A DNA stretch of 64,000 bases from assembly GCA_905221605.1 (NCBI GenBank), contig CAJNDS010002157.1, forward strand, positions 62,001-126,000, given 5' to 3'. Source of the DNA: Symbiodinium natans. Taxonomy: Eukaryota; Sar; Dinophyceae; Suessiales; Symbiodiniaceae. How positions within the stretch are numbered: position 1 is the first letter of the stretch; each line of letters starts with the position of its first letter. A model generated the notes under the pieces. It was not told the origin of the DNA. It did no database searches and was given only the letters and a program-made list of their open reading frames with translations. Made by a program: the position numbers and the translations under genes. This document shows positions 63,906 through 64,000 of this stretch, piece by piece.

Positions 63906-64000
63906 TTAGGAGGTTAGGGTTTGGGTTCAGGCAAAACCCTTTGAACTTTTACTATTTTATGAAAGGTTCTCTCGCAAGCTCTCACGCAGCCTTTACACGC

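Overview
The window reads as nuclear DNA of a dinoflagellate, most like a symbiodiniacean. The evidence is the plant/dinoflagellate telomere heptamer TTTAGGG/CCCTAAA scattered through the whole window, genes split into very short exons, introns that begin with GC as often as GT, acceptors that are nearly always AG followed by G, and long runs of genes on one strand. There are no bacterial operons, Shine-Dalgarno sites, tRNAs, rRNAs or CRISPR arrays that I can see. Few genes show as long ORFs. I found them by reading exon-sized islands between telomere-like arrays and testing splice sites and phase.

Layout. 1-18,160: a tandem duplication of about 9.4 kb. Each copy carries two minus-strand genes: gene A, a secreted or membrane beta-helix-like protein, and downstream of it gene B, a multi-exon protein whose C-terminal half resembles RelA/SpoT-like modules of protists. 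Copy 1 is cut by the left edge. 18,160-21,200: degenerate telomeric sequence, then minus-strand exons of an unrecognised gene C. 21,300-24,300: non-coding tandem arrays, including an inverted array of an ACCATTAA octamer. 24,450-28,075: mostly telomere-like sequence and small transposon-like elements. 28,076-42,765 (minus): the best identified gene, a PEP mutase/isocitrate lyase superfamily enzyme spread over at least 15 exons and 14.7 kb, with a second gene, an FCP1/NIF-like HAD protein with a degraded active site, lying inside one of its introns. 43,160-57,510: further mostly minus-strand exon islands of unrecognised genes. 57,690-58,670: a short plus-strand gene. 59,008-62,660: one or more minus-strand genes. 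62,700-64,000: telomeric arrays, including a long TTTGGGG array.

Three systems overlap. (1) The host genes are split by introns that vary greatly in size between the two copies of the duplication. (2) Telomere-type arrays lie inside those introns and differ between the copies, so they arrive or expand after duplication. (3) Several families of 100-150 bp inverted-repeat elements are dispersed between and next to exons. One family has 4-bp target duplications at all three copies, and near one exon the duplication is AGGA, which could supply splice-site halves. The most novel signal is the telomere-repeat content of introns together with introner-like small elements.

Limits: gene models are partial, exon ends are given as approximate unless phase was checked, and family assignments rest on remembered motifs, not on searches.
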